64,000 nt of DNA, taken from Silurus meridionalis. Lineage: Eukaryota; Chordata; Actinopteri; Siluriformes; Siluridae. The notes beneath the pieces were generated by a model, which did no database searches, was not told where the DNA came from, and saw nothing but the letters and a program-made list of their open reading frames with translations. The position numbers and the translations under genes are program-made. Location: positions 23,473,108 to 23,537,107 of the forward strand of contig NC_060886.1 of NCBI RefSeq assembly GCF_014805685.1, written 5' to 3'. Every line of letters begins with the position of its first letter. Within the stretch, counting starts at the first letter, position 1. Shown here piece by piece: positions 1 through 12,500 of the stretch.

Positions 1-2103
1 CTAACAATCAATTGCTTCATAAAGCTTCATTATCTGAATCAGATGCATTTGTAAACTACTGACATGTGGTTAGTATAAGAGACTGCTCTCAGCTAAGACA
101 ATGACTTTAAAGGTTTTTTCCGATTGACATGACAGTACATGACTACACACCAGTAAAATATTTTAGTTGTTTGCAAAATTGACATAAAAAAAAAATATTG
201 TTGAACCCATAAATATGACCTGCAAGTTTCCATTATTTTCGATTGTAATGCATATAATGTAGAAATGTGTGCTTTTCATACAATCATCGCCCATGTGTCA
301 AGTTAACTCAATGTCTTTAATTCATCTCTGATTGTTATCAGTCCCAAACAGACAACTTGTATAACTCAGTGTTGCTCTGTTGTTACTATAGTAAGAGATA
401 TAGTTTGTTAAAAACAAAAGGCAAACAAATTCTTATGATAAGTAATGTATTACTCTAGCTTTAGCAATACTGAATACTGAGATAATGATGTTATGTGGAT
501 ATTTTAATAGCAGTAGAAATGACTTACTGTACAAAAATGTTTTCAAACCACTGTAAAACAAAGTTATTTTTTTGTCTGAAAATAAATATTTATGATGTGT
601 TTCAACATACATTGATTTATATGTGTAATTTTGTGTTTGTGTAACTTGTGTCTTTCGTGTATAGAAATAACAAAAAGAACAACATGGTTTTTAAGTACCA
701 TTCGTAAAAACACCTACTGAGGAAATTTATTTTGAAAGGATGTCTATCAGTCTAGTAAATATCCAGAGAAGTTAAGAATCTGTGCTATATTTTGAAATTA
801 TTAAATAATTCAAAATTGTTTACCTCAGAATTACCCAGTGAATATGCGGATGTGAAATCTTGGCAGAAAAACTCATAAAACATGTAAAAATAAACAGTTT
901 AACAGTCAGAAACTAGTGGTAAAGAGTTTATATGTGGAACTGGAGTTTACCAGAAATTAAAAAAGTAATTGATGCTAAAATATTTTTATCTTGAAACATA
1001 TATACATATACACACAACAAGCAAAGAAATAAGTAGTTGGTTAAATGCTGTATAGTGAGTAAGCCTTTAAAGCAATGTGAGTCAATCTTAGACACTGCCT
1101 TCTATGGTGGTGATAAAATGACAGAAAAAGGGGATAAGAAAAGTAAAGATAATGCTGGGCAGTATAAACAACAGCAGCGTAGATCTACCCGGGTCCTTCA
1201 GGAAGCCGCAGCGGAAAAAATATGTGGTGGAGGTCCAAAAAGATCACGTTCTTCAGAGAGGGCTCAATGCACTTTGTGATATTAACCATGTATTCAATAC
1301 AGTAGCTCAAGTTAGAGTAGTAGCTGAAGGCACAAAGACAGCAGAATTAGGGAGATTTAGCACATACTAGTTCTCTGTGCTGATCTAAATGTCTGTCGCT
1401 GCCATGCACACATCCAGACATCAAAATGATTAGGACCATGTTTTAATGACAGTATTTCTATTAATTAGGTATCTATTAATGTAGCTACCCAGAATCCACA
1501 TCAGCGCTAAAATTATTCCGTCTTAAAAAGGAAAAAATGTCTTAAGAACATTTTAAAAAATTCCCAGTGGTGTTATGGTTATTCAAAACACACTCCTGGG
1601 AAGCTGAAAGCTATGAATTTCCCATAACAGCAGGCCATAGGTCATATGGAGCCCTGCTGTATATGTAGACTATGATTTCCACTCTGGTGTAGATTATTCG
1701 TTCTAAAACTCCAATTAAACCTCATCTAAAAGTCAGTGATTTTTCATGACTCATTCATTCATCAATTCTGTTATCTACAGTACAAGGTCAGGATGGAGAT
1801 GGATCGAATGTGAAGTGGAAATACTAAGCAATTGGACACTAGTCTATTAAATATTGCAAGGCAATTTTAACAAGACCATTCTTTTCTGTCCAGGTGACCC
1901 TGGAGCTGAGGGGTGGCATCACTATCTGCTGCTCTGTGGCTCTAGCCATAAAGCATTTAAAATCAGTAAATATTATGAATTTTTGAGTAACTATGACAAA
2001 CAATGGCTAAATCTTGATACTTATAACAGTAATGCATTGCTAAATCTGGAAACACAATAGATGTTCTGTAGCTTAAAGTAAAATGTATACACAATACACA
2101 CAC
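1..2103. other. RAMP intron 2 / left flank, no exon seen
   Basis: AT-rich DNA downstream of RAMP exon 2 on the minus strand. I looked for the third RAMP exon (a Trp-Pro-Asn motif, a membrane segment and a C-terminal Val-Val-Trp-x-Ser-Lys) in reverse complement and did not see it, so it probably lies left of the window. A short open stretch at 1152-1370 on the plus strand is not recognised. Confidence 0.5.
1745..1965 (-). repeat. Diverged SINE-like repeat, reverse orientation
   Basis: The stretch opens with a cattcattcat tail, then has words like 'ttatctacagtacaaggtcagg' in decayed form and ends with 'ccctggagctgaggggtggc' and 'ctgctgctctgtggc'. These resemble, in reverse complement, the tRNA-derived repeat seen better at 24746-26000 and 12772-13010. 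The copy is heavily mutated, so boundaries are approximate. Confidence 0.35.
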
Positions 2104-2242
2104 CTTCGAGTGGTAGGCCATGGGCACACTTCATTGTAGTTGATGCCCTCCATGGCTTTTTTGTACCTAGGTACACAGATGTTGTACACTCCGTATTCGA
2201 ACGCCACCCTGTCACAGGACAAAGCATCCAACCCATCAAGCA
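2104..2242 (-). CDS. ramp1: RAMP family protein, coding exon 2
   Basis: The exon is bounded by a long pyrimidine tract ending in cag (2243-2245) and a donor gtgtgt (2103 downward). It encodes about 46 residues, including LSCDRVAFEY, VYNICVPRYKKAME and NEVCPWPTT. Cysteine spacing is C-x12-C-x16-C-x-W, the same as the first three cysteines of mammalian RAMP1 (also C-x12-C-x16-C-x-W). It enters with two codon bases and leaves in phase 2. The entry phase fits the exon at 2637-2697, where the split codon is G|TG, valine. This is the start of the extracellular domain that packs against calcitonin-receptor-like receptors. The ramp1 label rests on the pattern and on human RAMP1 sharing chromosome 2q with IGFBP2/5; another RAMP paralogue is possible. 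Confidence 0.72.
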
Positions 2243-2636
2243 CTGAAAAAATAAGAAAATCAATAAGAAAATGTTCCTGGTGCACTGCAGAAACAACTAC
2301 AACAACAGCAAAAAAACCAACCTCCATTAGATAAAGCAATAAATTATAGTCCGCCTTAGATTTAATGTCTGTAAAAGGCAATTTCCTCTATAAACAAAGT
2401 AGTTTTGCATAAATACTGGTCCTTCACATATGAAGGGAAGAGTGGGAAAAACAAAGTTCAGTCCAGCATGATGCTCATTGTGGCCAACAATAGAAGTTTG
2501 TTTTCAATTATTTTTTCGATGGCATGAAGGCATACAACAGAAACACTGCTTAGAGTGAATATATTCAAAGAGCTGATACTTCTCTTGGAACTCATCTTGT
2601 CACTATTGACTTTTTCCAGTGTGTGTTTGTGATTAC
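2243..2636 (-). other. ramp1: RAMP intron 1 (394 bp)
   Basis: Donor gtaatc at 2636 downward and acceptor ttttttcag ending at 2243. The run of T on the coding strand before the acceptor is a strong polypyrimidine tract. Nothing else is seen inside. Confidence 0.65.
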
Positions 2637-2697
2637 CTGCAAATGCTAAGTATATGATTAATGTGGTTGAGATCAGCGAGGTCATGATGTGTGCCAT
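2637..2697 (-). CDS. ramp1: RAMP family protein, coding exon 1 (signal peptide)
   Basis: The ATG at 2697 opens a 20-codon exon ending GCAG|gtaatc in phase 1. It encodes MAHIMTSLISTTLIIYLAFA, a typical secretory signal peptide: short N-region, hydrophobic core, small residues at the end. Phase 1 here and the two-base entry of the exon at 2104-2242 fit exactly. RAMP genes normally have three coding exons, with the signal peptide in the first. RAMPs are single-pass membrane proteins of roughly 150-175 residues that escort calcitonin-family receptors to the surface and set their ligand choice. Only about the first 65 residues are in the window. The start is the only upstream Met in frame before the hydrophobic stretch, apart from a second Met at codon 5. 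Confidence 0.68.
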
Positions 2698-2722
2698 GTC
2701 TCCACGCTTTTTGTCTAGTTAC

Positions 2723-2762
2723 GAGAAGAAGAAGAAGAAGAAGAAGAAGAAAAGAAGAAGAA
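2723..2762. repeat. (GAA)n tract just upstream of the RAMP start
   Basis: About 13 GAA units with one interruption begin 25 bp upstream of the RAMP ATG. On the RAMP coding strand it is a CTT-rich pyrimidine tract, so it could lie in the 5' UTR, the promoter or the acceptor tract of an unseen 5' intron. Confidence 0.85.
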
Positions 2763-3266
2763 TTTGACATTTGAACAGTTGCAGATATTATTGTGACATT
2801 GCTTTTTCTCACAGCACATGCTCAGGTGGTGAGGTAAGTGTAAGCAGTAATGTATTTCCTTTTGTTTGCTTGCTAAATCCTTTCATCCATAATTTATTAA
2901 GTGAGAATTAAATCCATGCATACGACTAAGTAGCTAGGGGTTAAAATGCCTTATTCAAGGGCTCTGAGATTTGACCTCACAATATTATAGTTGCCAGGGC
3001 ATATCATTATACAGAACAGAGAAAATTGCAAGAATGGGCTTTCTGAAGGGAAATACGGATGTGTTATCTGCATTGTCCTGACATCTTTATGAGCTTTTTC
3101 CAGCAGTGTACCTCATCATGTTTCAAGAGCTTCCTGGTGACTGTGCATTTGATTAGACTCCCACATCTTATGATTTATACTTCCTGGATATGCCTGACTT
3201 TTATTGTCAATGGGTAGATGTGTACTTACTCTTGAGCAAATACTAATGGAAAAACAGCTTCTGTAA

Positions 3267-3270
<4 letters not shown>

Positions 3271-3360
<90 letters not shown>

Positions 3361-3378
3361 GACACACACACACACACA
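3271..3378. repeat. Compound (TA)n(CA)n microsatellite
   Basis: About 40 TA units followed by about 14 CA units with one GA interruption. It abuts the outer end of the Tc1-like element that starts at 3377. Open frames of alternating Tyr/Ile or Val/Cys across it are repeat artefacts. Confidence 0.97.
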
Positions 3379-4394
3379 GTACCAGTCAAATGTTTGGACA
3401 CACCTTCTCCTTTCGTGTTTTTTTCAACATTGTACATTAAAACTGAGTTCATCCAAACTATGAAAGTACCATCTCAACTGGATTTAGATTGGATGATTGT
3501 GAAGACAAGGTCATCTGATGCAGCATTCTATCACTCGCCTTCTTAAACAAATAGCGCTTACATAACCTAGGGGTGTGTTTGGGGACATTGTCCTTATGGA
3601 AAACATAAGGATGGTATGTTATGCTGTTTAAGTGTGCCCTCAATTTTAACTAAATTACCAACAGTTTCACCAGCAAAGCAACCCCACACCATGACACCTC
3701 CTCCATGGTTCACAGTGGAATCCACACATTTTGGAACCGTCTGTTCACCTTCTTTGCATCTAGCAAAGACATAACGGTTAGAATCAAAATATCAAATTTG
3801 AACTCATCAGACCAAAGACATTTTTCCAATTATCTAATGTCCATTGTTTGTGTTTCTTTGCCGCAATTCAATGATGGAGATCTGAATCATGCAGTCTTCT
3901 CTGAACAGTGGATATTAAAATATGTCTGCCACTTGAACTCACAAAATCATTTAAATTGGCGGTTTCTGGGGCTGGCAATATTAATAAACGTAGCCTCTTC
4001 AGCAGAGGTAGCTCTTGGTCTTCCTCTCCTGGGATAGTCTTCATGAGAGCCTGTTTCATTATAGCAAGTTTAACTGACCATTATTTCTTAAATTGATGAT
4101 GAATGGTCTTTTCTCTTTAAATTAGTGTTTCTTGCCACAATATGTATTTGTACAGTAACTGTAGCAGCTCTAATATTGACATATACTCTGTACTCACCCT
4201 TTCCTCTGCACAAGGCAATTGATGATCTAAAGCACATAAAGAAGGCAAGAAATGTCACATCTAAATGTCATCTAAAGTTAATGTAAAATATTAAACATAT
4301 TCTGGGTTGTTTAACACAATTTTTTTACTACATAATTTCTTATGTTTTTATATAGCTTTGATGCTTTCGGTATTATGTTCAAATAATGTTTTTA
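3377..4394 (-). mobile_element. Tc1-like transposon, degenerate, transposase on minus strand
   Basis: The left end cagtaccagtcaaatgtttg plus ggacacacc is the terminal sequence of a Tc1-like family widespread in teleosts. On the minus strand the transposase C-terminal half can be read in pieces: DNVPKHTPRLCKRYL and SSNLNPVEMV at 3458-3643, matching the DxDPKHT and SPDLNPIE blocks of Tc1 transposases. Further right, 'caccatgacacctcctcc' is the reverse of the HGGGxVMVWGC block. Stops and shifts break the frame. The right inverted repeat is only partly present (about 4280-4394) and is cut off by the (TA)n tract, so this copy is truncated and inactive. Confidence 0.82.
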
Positions 4395-4422
4395 TATAAT
4401 ATATTTATACATATATATAATA

Positions 4423-4506
<84 letters not shown>
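4395..4506. repeat. (TA)n tract between two Tc1-like elements
   Basis: AT-rich lead-in, then about 40 uninterrupted TA units to 4506. Tc1 elements insert at TA, so the tract is both a preferred target and a place where boundaries are blurred. Confidence 0.93.
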
Positions 4507-4509
<3 letters not shown>

Positions 4510-5601
4510 TGAGAAAAATAAGTATTTGAACACCCTGCTATTTTGCAAGTTCTCCCACTTAGAAATCATGGAGGGGTCTGAAATTGTCATCGTAGGTGCA
4601 TGTCCACTGTGAGAGACATAATCTAAAAAAAAATCCAGAAATCACAATGTATGATTTTTTAACTATTTATTTGTTTGATACAGCTGCAAATAAGTATTTG
4701 AACACATAAGAACGTCAATGTTAATATTTGGTACAGTAGCCTTTGTTTGCAATTACAGAGGTCAAACATTTCCTGTAGTTTTTCACCAGGTTTGCACACA
4801 CTGCAGGAGGGATTTTGGCCCACTCCTCCACACAGATCTTCTCTAGATCAGTCAGGTTTCTGGCCTGTCGCTGAGAAACACGGAGTTTGAGCTCCCTCCA
4901 AAGATTCTCTATTGGGTTTAGGTCTGGAGACTGGCTAGGCCATGCCAGAACCTTGATATGCTTCTTACAGAGCCACTCCTTGGTTATCCTGGCTGTGTGC
5001 TTGGTCATTGTCATGCTGGAAGACCCAGCCTCGACCCATCTTCAATGCTCTAACTGAGGGAAGGAGGTTGTTCCCCAAAATCTCGCAATACATGGCCCCG
5101 GTCATCCTCTCCTTAATACAGTGCAGTCGCCCTGTCCCATGTGCAGAAAAACACCCCCAAAGCATGATGATACCACCCCCATGCTTCACAGTAGGGATGG
5201 TGTTCTTGGGATGGTACTCATCATTCTTCTTCCTCCAAACACGTTTAGTGGAATTATGACCCAAAAGTTCTATTTTGGTCTCATCTGACCACATGACTTT
5301 CTCCCATGACTCCCCTGCATCATCCAAATGGTCATTGGCAAACTTAAGACATGCCTGGACATGCCCGGTCTTTGAGGGTCAGAATTCTAGCTGATAGACA
5401 GGTGTTTAAATACTTGTTTGCAGCTGTATCATACAAATAAATAGTTTAAAAATCATATATTGTGATTTCTGGATTTATTTTTTAGATTATGTCTCCCACA
5501 GTTTACATGCACCTACAATGACAATTTCAGACCGCTCCATGATTTCTAATTGGGAGAACTTACAAAATAGCAGGGTGTTCAAATACTTATTTTCCTCACT
5601 G
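4507..5601 (-). mobile_element. Tc1-like transposon with about 200-bp inverted repeats
   Basis: The element begins cagtgagaaaaataagtatt and ends in its inverse, ttattttcctcactg at 5601, with TA on both sides. Each end is about 200 bp and carries the ataagtatttgaacac word twice, once at the tip (near 4516) and once inside (near 4690), the IR/DR layout of Tc1-like elements. The minus strand encodes the catalytic half of the transposase: [27 protein letters not shown] and FQHDND in one frame (4965-5327), then [10 protein letters not shown] and [16 protein letters not shown] in another (4721-5014). The frame breaks near 5004, where about two bases are missing. The DNA-binding N-terminal part is deleted. 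It cannot make transposase. Confidence 0.9.
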
Positions 5602-5609
5602 TATATATT

Positions 5610-6740
5610 TGTTAATTTTTAATAAAATGCAAAGTAAACAAAAAGAAAAAATAATCTAAATCAAATCATTATTTGGTGTGACTATCTTTTGCCTTACAAT
5701 TCTTACACTTGCACAAATTCGAGGATTTTTTTAGGATCAGAGTCAGGTGTATGATTAACCAGTTATACCAAGCTGGAGCTAAAGATCATCAATTTTATAT
5801 GTAGGCTGAAACCCAGTCATGAAATGAAACAGAAACAGTGGTGTAGAAGGCTTAAAACTTATTGAGGAACAGTCAAACCCTGCTACTAATGTGAGGTTGT
5901 GGAAGTTTCATGTTACAGGTCATACACCATTACAAGACTGAGCACAGGTAGTTATACTGCATCAGCAAGGTCTCTCCAAGGCAAAGATTTAATAGCAGAC
6001 TAAGATTTCAAGATATGCTGTTCAAGCTATTTTGGAAGAAGCACAAATAAATGGTAAATGAAAGTCATAGCATGCTTACTTCTCTTTGACTTCGGAAGAT
6101 GTCCAATATTACCATTAGCAAAAGAACTGGCAAACACACATCTACTCTTTGGAGAATTCTAGCCAGAATTGGTCTTCATGGAAGAATTATAGGCAAAAAT
6201 CCACACCTCCAACATGGAATCAAAGCTAAGCGACTTAACTATGCAGGATAACATAGGAGCTGAGAGAGATGGATTACAGGAGAAATACAGGCAGACACTA
6301 CTCCATCATGCAATACAATCAGGGAGGCATCAACTGGCACCAAATTTATTCTGCAGCAGGACAAAGACCCCAAACATACAGCTATTAAGAACTAACTTAA
6401 GTTTAGAGAATAACAAGTGATGGTTTGGACCCAAAAGAGCCCTGATCTCAACATATCTGGGATTACATGAAGAGACATCAAAAACTGTGTGCAAGTGTTC
6501 CTGGAAGAATTGATGCTGTTTTTGTAAGTGTCGTCTCACCAAATATTGATTTTATTTGATGTTTTGATCTGAATGTTTAAAAGGTTGTTTAAAAAAGCAC
6601 ATACAAACTGTACTAGAAGAGGTTTTGCTAGTACATTTGAATATAATTTTTGTTCACTTTCTTTGTTTAAGGTAAACCTTAAACCTTTATATTTATTCCT
6701 GAAGATCATGGGGTGAGGAAAAGTACACTCTAACATTATT
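5610..6740 (+). mobile_element. Tc1-like transposon, internally deleted, third family
   Basis: A terminal repeat with 'tcaaatcattatttggtgtg' (near 5660) has its inverse near 6536 ('caccaaatattgatttta'). Between them, plus-strand remnants of a Tc1 transposase gene follow the normal order: a helix-turn-helix region ('gcatcagcaaggtctctcc' near 5960), an arginine-rich middle near 6180-6240, then the QDKDPKHTA block near 6358 and an 'agccctgatctcaac' block near 6440. The segment holding the first catalytic aspartate is missing, so this is an internal deletion derivative. The right boundary is uncertain. Confidence 0.8.
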
Positions 6741-8528
6741 TTTATTCATTACTTAATACATTTTTAATAAAAAAGAATTGATGTAACACTAGTAATCATA
6801 TGAAACACTCCTGACCAAAAAAATTAAAATGATTATATTTTAAATCAATCTAAATCGGTATAAATCAAGTACTGTCCATGAGTTTGTTATCAGGCCCTGG
6901 ATAGGCTGTGCTAGGTAGGGCAGATAACCAAATAATGAGTAATATTTTGAGAGAAAAACAAACTAAAAAAAACATTCAAGAACATTTTCATCCAGACATG
7001 TGTTTTTTTGTGTTAATTTTTTTCTCAAACATCTTGATTTATTGTTCACAAGAAGACAACAGAACTGAATTTTACTGTCTCATTTTTCCATTAAACGGTT
7101 TACAAGTAGACAAGCAAATTGTGTCACAGGAGCTCTCCGAAGTGCATTCGTTTTCATTCATTGCTAGTTTTCTGACCAATTCTTTTGCTAAAAGCTCAAT
7201 GCTTGTAGAGATGAAATTACAAATGGATGAATCTGTATTTATTTAAAGTAAAGCATTAGAATGTCCTTGAATAGAATACTAAAGACTTTAAATAGATACA
7301 TGCAGGAATTTTGCAGTTACCTGAGCTAAACAGCACCCACTGAAATCTAAAAACTTCTCTGTAATATATATATAACTATATAACAACTAAATCACATTTT
7401 ACCAGAAAGAGAAAGAAAATGTTGTTCTGTTGTTGAGATGTGTCTCTTTTGTTCTACACTAACATAAGCTTCTTAGAATGTGCAGCAATTATGATCTGAA
7501 ACTAAATGTAAGTTTAAAACCATACGAGTTGGACATAAATTTAAGTCTTACTGTATGTATATATATATATATATATATATATTCGTCAGGATGATGTTTG
7601 TCTACAAGACCAGCTGTGGGGCAACATGAAACATTTCTAAAACACATTTCTGTGTAAGGAAATTATGACTTGATAAATGACAAACAAACTTGTAAAACTT
7701 TGAAAAAAAGAATATTTTTGCAAAAAGAAATCAAATAAATCAATTCTCAAAATGGAACACGTGTTTCTCATCCAGTTCCTCTTAGTCAGCTTAAATCCAG
7801 ACTTGTGGTTTTATGTCACATTATAAAAGGGAGGAGCTGTAATTTAAAACACATTCATGCAATAAATAACTAGAGTTATAGAATTACAGTCATTAAACAC
7901 GTCAATCTTACAAAAAAAGGTTTTTTTTTTTTTTTTTTTTTTACAAAACAGAACAAATTTGAACTGATGTACTTTTCTTACCTTGGTTTTGGATGTATTC
8001 TTACTTCATATCACCTATAAAAAAATTGAAAAAAAGGAAGATTGTGTGTGCAAAGTAATACCAAAGAGATTCTTGCTGTTGCTGGAGCCCTTTAGTAAGC
8101 CCTCTGGCAGTCTGTTGTTATCAATGGAAATGAAACTAGCTGTCGCAATTACCAGCCCTGAGCTGCTGGACTTTTCCCATGTCCCTGCTTCCTTTCCCAT
8201 GTCCCTGTGTGTTAATCCCTTTTTTTCCTTAGGAATGTTGTAGTCTCTTGTCATTCCCATGTGAACTGTAAAAAAAAGCCCTCCCTGTTTTATTAATAAT
8301 GGATGTACAGTACCATCATGCAGTCTCTAATGAAGGAGAAAACATTTCGGGGTTCAGGGTTGTCAATAGATAAGACACATGGACAGCTGGGTTAAAAATC
8401 ATGGTGAACTTTCCTAACATCCCCTATTCCACAATGTGCCCCCACACACACACACACACAAACTCTGTCAGTTACTTTGATTAATTACAAACAGACCATT
8501 CACATTTCACTGTAATTCTTTCATGCAC

Positions 8529-8588
<60 letters not shown>

Positions 8589-9139
8589 TGTGCGCTTTAC
8601 ATAGCAAGAATTCGCTAAATTAATAGATATCCTAACATTGTTGTACTGTAATCAGTTATAAGGACGCCAAATTATAGTAGGCTTTGGTAGTTGTAGAAAA
8701 AGTTTGCTTTTAACCTCTCACATAGCTTATCTTCAGTTGCCAAATTCAACATGTAGTTCATGTGGAAAAAAACAGCGTTCCAACCCAACCCAACTCAATC
8801 AACAATGACTGTTGCTTCTCAACTGACCTCAAAGCATCTGAAGAGGATGCTCAAAGTTTGCCCATAGACATAATCAACCATAATGTTTATCTCTCACCAG
8901 ACTTTATGACTGCAGTCAAGACAGCTGCGGTTGAAACCGGAGTGCCTGTATATACAAGGTTTTACGGTAAACACCTGGTGCTTGGTGGAAAAAAGATGCT
9001 GATGCTCGTCTGTTTTATTTAAGATGTAGACACTCAAAATGCTTACACAAGATGCCTTCTTTCTAATGACTGTACATGCCATTTTTTAGAAAATAATATT
9101 TATTGGGTTATAAGTTTGCTAACAGGAACTGTCAATTTT
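6741..9139. other. Intergenic, no gene seen
   Basis: AT-rich DNA. It contains an (AT)n run at 7557-7582, a T-run at 7920-7942 and two dinucleotide repeats near 8450 and 8531. An 86-codon open frame at 8762-9022 has no recognised family, no splice support and no neighbours that give it meaning. Confidence 0.6.
8531..8592. repeat. (TG)n microsatellite
   Basis: About 30 TG units with one TA interruption near the end. Confidence 0.97.
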
Positions 9140-9597
9140 GTTAAGTAAATACACCACATGGACAATGGATCTCAATGTTGGAGGCACATAATTGTATATG
9201 ACGTCTTTGGGTTCAGTAGCATTAATTTTTCTATTCACTTACAAACTAGAAGACTCAAACCTGCTCTAGAATGACAATGCTCCTGTGCAAAACGGCAGCT
9301 CCATGAACATATGATTTACATGATTTGGGGTGGAAGGTCTTAAGTGGCCTGCTATAGAGTTCTGACCTGAAATCTATTGAACACCTTTGGGATGAATTGG
9401 AATGCTGACTCACCCCGGACCCCCTCACCCTACATCAGTGTATGACCTCAAATCTCCACACCCACACTCTATTGAAACATCTTCCCAAAGGAGTAAAGGT
9501 TATTATAACAGAAAATATGGACTTAACGTAGAATGAAATATATAGCACAAAATACATCTTATGATTGGGTGTCCACAAACTTATGTTTTATATACAG
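9140..9597 (+). mobile_element. Tc1-like element remnant (short family)
   Basis: Plus-strand translation in pieces gives NDNAPVQNGSS near 9270 and EHLWDELEC near 9378, matching the DxAPxH and [15 protein letters not shown] blocks of a Tc1-like transposase. The end reads 'ggtgtccacaaacttatg', a decayed form of the terminal sequence common to a teleost family whose copies end in 'tgtccacatacttttggcc'. The 5' half of the gene is absent and several stops are present. Confidence 0.75.
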
Positions 9598-12500
9598 ATA
9601 GAAAAAAATCGTCGCTTAATAAAATATTTACAACCACAGATTTTCCTGTATTTCAAAGTTCCTGACAACGATGGTGAGACAAACATATTCGGGTAAAAAG
9701 TTCACAAATGGAATAAACCTTCTACATTTATTTAAGAACTTTTGTTTTCCAGTCTGCCAGGCTTTCATAGTAATCTTAGGGAAACATAGATGCATACACT
9801 TACACTGCCTATAACAATAACAGCCATACTCCTTCATTAAAGACTTATGAGGGCTGGATGAAATGAGTTAATTATATGGGCTCATTTTGAAAACTTGATA
9901 AGCATTTAATTCCAACAAACATCATGCACAGCTGAGCAATAATAATAACTTTTGTGGTTAAAAATGTTATATTATACATTTGCTTGCACAAGTGCTAGAG
10001 TATTCGCAGAGATTTTCAGTTTAATTGTATTTGTATACACTTTTAGAAATGGAATTTCATAAAGCAGCATCATTGAAATTCATTGCATCATTTCATGTGT
10101 TTGTGTTTGCACCTGATTCACATTTACAGCCTATTTTTACAAGCTATGTCGTACTTCACTAGTTACTTCGGTATAGTTTCAGGATCTGGATCTAAGTGTA
10201 ATAATTTCAGTTCTGAAAATTCTCTTTCCAGTACTTGTCATGTGGAAAAAAAAAATATTTCTGAAAAATTTGTCATGTTTTCACTTCCATTCTGACTAAA
10301 TGTTAATCCTTTTTTGATTAATAGCTACATCCTTAGTGTCATTCTTCTTATGTTTGACATATTTGTATATATTAATATTTCCTGCTAGCAACATGGCAAA
10401 TTTTCTTGTGTGTTGGCCTTCAGTTAAAAGCATAGTTTGATTTGAATTCACAGCAAAGCCTGATATTATAATATTCTTGTATTCTATCAATGTTTAAATA
10501 AAATTATGAAGGTAAAAAATTAAGCCTTCCCCGATGTAGTCCACATTACCGATGTAGTCCACATTACCTGTCTTTACAATTATATATTATACTGTGGATT
10601 AACTGAAAAATATTCTTTAAATTCCGAAATAAACATATCTTTGTACTTGTGTAGGTAATTGCATTGAATTTTGCATAGACATTGCTACAGCAGAAAGTAT
10701 TTCAGGTTTCTGAACTCTTAAAACTGCACAATATTCTTACTCTGAGGCTGAGAATGTTTAAACCCAATTATAATCCTGTAATTCTGTTAGGTCACATCAG
10801 TACAGACCACCCACTTGTCATTTAGGTTATAATGCAATTAGAAAGCACTTGCTGGACCAATCAGTCCAACCCACACCTTGTCTGTTTGCATGTCTTTTAT
10901 TCTTTGCTATGTTCACTTCGATTAGTGTTAAGCAAAAAGATTATGCAGTGGAGAAATGCTGATTGTCTGTGGACATGAACAACAGACTTGTCTAAATCTT
11001 TGCCTTTCAGCTTTATTTAATGCATACTACATTTGTAAGGTAAATCTGAACGTTCCTCTGATTTAGTTAATGCACCAGCATCCAGTTTATGTTGCCAAAT
11101 GCCATACACCTAACAATCACTTTCGAGGACATTTCTGGGGGAAATTTCTGACCTTCTAACTGAAGGTTCTGTCGACACGCAGAGAGTTTTTAAAAACAGA
11201 ATTCCTGTTTGCATGGTTTGTGTCATATCTGGAACAAAAAACATTTTGGGTCTGGTATGCAGTGCACTTTGTAGCTCTTTGATATATACCACACATGTTA
11301 ATGTTGTTATTAATGTTAATACTACATTAATGATCTGAGATAGAGATGAGATAAAACCACTGGAACTTTTCTGCATCGGATGCCTTGAGGGAAACTGGCA
11401 GGTTTGAAGGCCCCTCTAGAAAATGGTGAAAATGATCAAAACAGGCAGAAAAAAAACCCTAACAAAAAGATATTAAACATAATGACAAAATTGTATTTGC
11501 CTTTTTGTGTTTTTATAGGCTACATTTACAGATAATGGGATACTTTTTCTGTCTCTGATAACTAATTTCCTGAGAAATATCTGCCAGGATTGTCATATTA
11601 TAGTATTTTATATAGTACTTTTGCCAATTATTTTAAGAAACGTGTATTGAATGAAAACAATCAAAGAAATGTCCACAATACTTAAATTTACCTCAGCATA
11701 TTATATGGATGATTCACTTAAAAATATTCTTTAAATCTAAGATAGAAATATACAAACAACAAAAATAATCACATTCATTATGTATTGTATATGTAATTTT
11801 TCATTAATTAATATTTATTATAAAAATTTTTAGTTCCTTTCATTACTTACTATTAAACACTTTGACTTGTGTGTAAGCTTAAGCACAATAAAGTGAATAA
11901 ATTTTTCATTTATTCAAAACTAATAAGGCTTTACTACACTCTTTATACCAATTGACCTTGAGGATTATTTACATAACTGTGAAAGTAAAATGACCCAGGA
12001 CAGTTCAAAAACAATGCTAAATCAGCTCATCCAAACCACTTCAAAAGGTCGCCACATGTATTTACATGAAAATAGTATTTTTACATAGTGCCTTCAACAT
12101 GCCTCTCTTAATGCACCAGACAAACTTTAAGGAAATTGAAACCACTGCTGCAAAACCTTTGCAATAAATTGCACATGTGCATAGCTGTAATTGAGGTTAA
12201 ATCCAGCTAACCATAGGTAAATCTAAACTCAATACATGCACTCATACATGCATGCCTAAAACAAGACACAGGAAATGATGAATCTGGTCATGGACACAGA
12301 GACATGCATACAGATTTTTAGGTTTCTTCTTTTTTTTTTTTTGCCACCCACAAGTGACAACTAGAGGCAGAACCCCACCTCATTTGACTGTAAGAACTAC
12401 ACAGAGCATCATTAAAAACCTCTTTAACAATGTAAAGTCTGTCCTGGCAATCTTCAAAGAGCCTGAGAACGAGGATGTCCAGACTATTCTCCACACTCAG

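Noticed and set aside
1037..1370. Two overlapping plus-strand frames with some Lys/Arg-rich text
   Set aside because: No known family, no consistent splice sites, and neither frame is clearly favoured. Could be an old pseudogene fragment, but I cannot support it.
3116..3452. Tyr-Ile repeat frames
   Set aside because: Translations of the (TA)n tract.
8762..9022. 86-codon open frame next to the Tc1 remnant
   Set aside because: It has no transposase motif and no splice context; likely chance.
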